8,537 nt of DNA from Pseudomonadota bacterium (lineage in GTDB: Bacteria > Pseudomonadota > Gammaproteobacteria > Burkholderiales > Burkholderiaceae_B), in assembly GCA_023437255.1 (NCBI GenBank), contig JAEZGR010000192.1:1-8537 (forward strand), given 5' to 3'. Below are positions 6,990 to 8,537 of the stretch, piece after piece. A program made the position numbers and the translations under genes. Each line of letters begins with the position of its first letter. Positions within the stretch are counted from its first letter, which is position 1. The notes beneath the pieces were generated by a model. That model did not search any database and was not told where the DNA came from. It worked only from the letters and a program-made list of their open reading frames with translations.

Positions 6990-8537
6990 TCAAGACATGC
7001 CCCTCCAGGCCCGATCAAGAAAGAAGTCAGACTCGTCCGGCACCATATAGGTTCCCAACACACCCTGCAGGGGCGCTGCGCTGAACCGCGATTCGAGAAA
7101 TGCATCAGCCACCGGCGCCGGCGCATGGCGGCACAACAAGATGGCCTGCACAAGCAGCACCAGCTTCGCTGCCACGGCGCGCGCACCCGCCTCTGACGCC
7201 GCATCCGGGCCCGACACCTGCGCACGCAGCGCATCAACCTGCCCGCGAAGGCGGCCGTCGCCGGACTCATCGTGCAACCAGTCGAACAGCGCTTGTGCCT
7301 GCTCGGGCTGCCGGCCCATTGCCCGCATCACGTCCAGACACATGACATTGCCGGAGCCCTCCCAGATCGAGTTGACGGGGGCTTCACGATACAGGCGCGC
7401 CATGCCGTGTGTTTCAACGTAGCCATTGCCACCCAAGACCTCCATGGCCTCGGCCACGCACGCGATCGCCCGCTTACACACCCAGAACTTGGCGGCGGGA
7501 ATCACGATGCGACCCAACGCCAGGTCAAGCATGGATCCCTCGCCGCCGGCTTCCCGGGCATGCGCCAGACGCATGCCCAGCACCTGCGCCGCCTCGACTT
7601 CCAGGGCAAGATCGGTGAGCACCGCCCTCATGAGTGGCTGCTTTATCAGGGGGCGGCCAAAGGCCACGCGATGGCGTGCATGATGCAACGCCTGCACCAG
7701 CGCTGCGCGCATAAGGGCAGTGCTGCCGAGCACACAGTCAAGCCGTGTATAGGACGCCATCTCGACGAGCGTGGCAATGCCTCGCCCCGGCTCGCCCACC
7801 ATCCGGCCCCAGGCGTCTTGAAACTCCACTTCCGCACTGGCGTTCGCGCGATTGCCCAGCTTGTTTTTCAGCTGCATAAACCGAACGCTGTTGCGATGCC
7901 CGTCCGGCGCCCAGCGAGGGACGTAAAAACAGGTCGGCGCTCCGTCGAGCAGCGCAAGTACAAGATGCGCATCGGCCGTGGGCACGGACAGAAACCACTT
8001 GTGGCCGACGATGCGATACCAACCTTCGTCAGCTGCAGCGCGGACCGCAACGGTGGTCGTGCCACGCAAGTCGGAACCGCCCTGTTTTTCAGTGAGCCCC
8101 ATGCCGACCAGCATGCCCCGCTTGTACGCCACCGGGCGATCACCGGCGTCATGCTCGCGACCGGACAAGGCCGCCTGCAACTCGCCGAACCACGTCTCGC
8201 GGCGCAGAATGATCTGCGCCGCCGATGTCATGGTGAGTGGGCACAAGGTGGCGGCTTCGATCTGGCCGTGCAGAAGAAAGGCCGCTGCCCGCGCCGCAGA
8301 GGCTGGGGCGTGCAGGCCGTGCCTCACACCCATGCTCAGGAACTCATGCCAGCCCTCATGATGCACGACATCGTCGATACGTCTGCCCTGTCGATCGTAA
8401 GGGTGGTGCTCTGGCAGGTGCCGATCCATTTCCGCGGCGAGTGCGATAATGCGGGCTTGTCCGAGTTCACGTCCGTACGTCGCCAACGCCGGCGCTGCGG
8501 CCTGCGCGCCTTCGCGCGCAACCGCTTCCTGCAGGGC
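6990..8537 (-). CDS. aidB: AidB-like acyl-CoA dehydrogenase family protein (5' end beyond window)
   Basis: The 515 visible residues resemble E. coli AidB (541 aa) from about its residue 26 onward. ALQEAVAREGA at the window edge matches the AidB N-terminal region, so about 25 residues are missing. Frame stays open to the edge; an in-frame TTG at 8486 is not the start. Visible hallmarks, numbered from the first visible residue: YDRQGRRIDDVVHHEGWH, CPLTMTSAA, the flavin-region motif GMGLTEKQGGSD (145-156), VGHKWFLSVPTADAHLVLA, NKLGNRANASAEVEFQDA and PVNSIWEGSGN, whose Glu393 is in the position of the acyl-CoA dehydrogenase catalytic base. AidB is a flavoprotein of the Ada adaptive response in E. 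coli. It binds DNA and has weak isovaleryl-CoA dehydrogenase activity; its true substrate is uncertain. The C-terminal ~100 residues, which in AidB form the DNA-binding region, look less basic here, so DNA binding should not be assumed. No Ada-type regulator is visible. The stop TGA is at 6990-6992. Confidence 0.88.
   Translation of the reverse strand, partial: ALQEAVAREGAQAAAPALATYGRELGQARIIALAAEMDRHLPEHHPYDRQGRRIDDVVHHEGWHEFLSMGVRHGLHAPASAARAAAFLLHGQIEAATLCPLTMTSAAQIILRRETWFGELQAALSGREHDAGDRPVAYKRGMLVGMGLTEKQGGSDLRGTTTVAVRAAADEGWYRIVGHKWFLSVPTADAHLVLALLDGAPTCFYVPRWAPDGHRNSVRFMQLKNKLGNRANASAEVEFQDAWGRMVGEPGRGIATLVEMASYTRLDCVLGSTALMRAALVQALHHARHRVAFGRPLIKQPLMRAVLTDLALEVEAAQVLGMRLAHAREAGGEGSMLDLALGRIVIPAAKFWVCKRAIACVAEAMEVLGGNGYVETHGMARLYREAPVNSIWEGSGNVMCLDVMRAMGRQPEQAQALFDWLHDESGDGRLRGQVDALRAQVSGPDAASEAGARAVAAKLVLLVQAILLCRHAPAPVADAFLESRFSAAPLQGVLGTYMVPDESDFFLDRAWRGMS

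Noticed and set aside
6991..6993. TTG start for the binding protein overlapping the aidB-like stop (TTGA)
   Set aside because: It would add eleven residues including a Cys before the signal peptide; the ATG at 6960 has a plausible ribosome site and gives a standard lipoprotein signal.
6988..6993. TTGACT as a -35 box for the transporter operon
   Set aside because: No acceptable -10 sequence follows at 15-19 bases, and the hexamer is formed by the end of the dehydrogenase gene and its stop codon.
8484..8486. TTG start for the AidB-like protein
   Set aside because: The frame is open to the window edge and the 17 upstream residues (ALQEAVAREGA...) resemble the AidB N-terminal region, so the true start lies outside the window.

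Overview
The window is high-GC proteobacterial DNA in which every supported gene lies on the minus strand. The AidB-type acyl-CoA dehydrogenase, the DUF1178 zinc-ribbon protein and the style of the peptide-type transporter point to a betaproteobacterium, probably Burkholderiales. That placement rests on remembered family resemblance, not on a search.

In transcription order (high to low coordinates) the layout is: (1) an aidB-like acyl-CoA dehydrogenase whose first ~25 residues lie beyond the right edge (6990-8537); (2) a large peptide-type ABC substrate-binding lipoprotein (4705-6960); (3) a DppB-type permease (3731-4708); (4) a long DppC-type permease (2209-3726); (5) a fused two-domain OppD-OppF/YejF-type ATPase (578-2212), interrupted by an in-frame amber codon; (6) a DUF1178 zinc-ribbon protein (8-526). 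The transporter genes are tightly packed. ATGA overlaps join the binding protein to the first permease and the second permease to the ATPase, and 4 bases separate the two permeases. They look like one translationally coupled operon encoding a complete importer for peptides or similar solutes: binding protein, two permeases and a double ATPase. The order matches yejABEF, but the proteins are too divergent from E. coli Yej for the symbols to be safe.

The most notable observation is in the ATPase. The stop codon TAG sits exactly where the second Walker A motif needs its lysine (GGSGCG-stop-TT). All other motifs of both ATPase domains are intact and in frame on either side. One base change (AAG to TAG) explains it, so it is either a very recent inactivating mutation or a sequence error. 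The binding protein is also unusual: it has an N-terminal lipobox and a C-terminal transmembrane helix. No RNA genes, mobile elements, CRISPR arrays or convincing terminators were seen. No gene-free stretch exceeds about 50 bases. I see no strong case for a wholly new system here.
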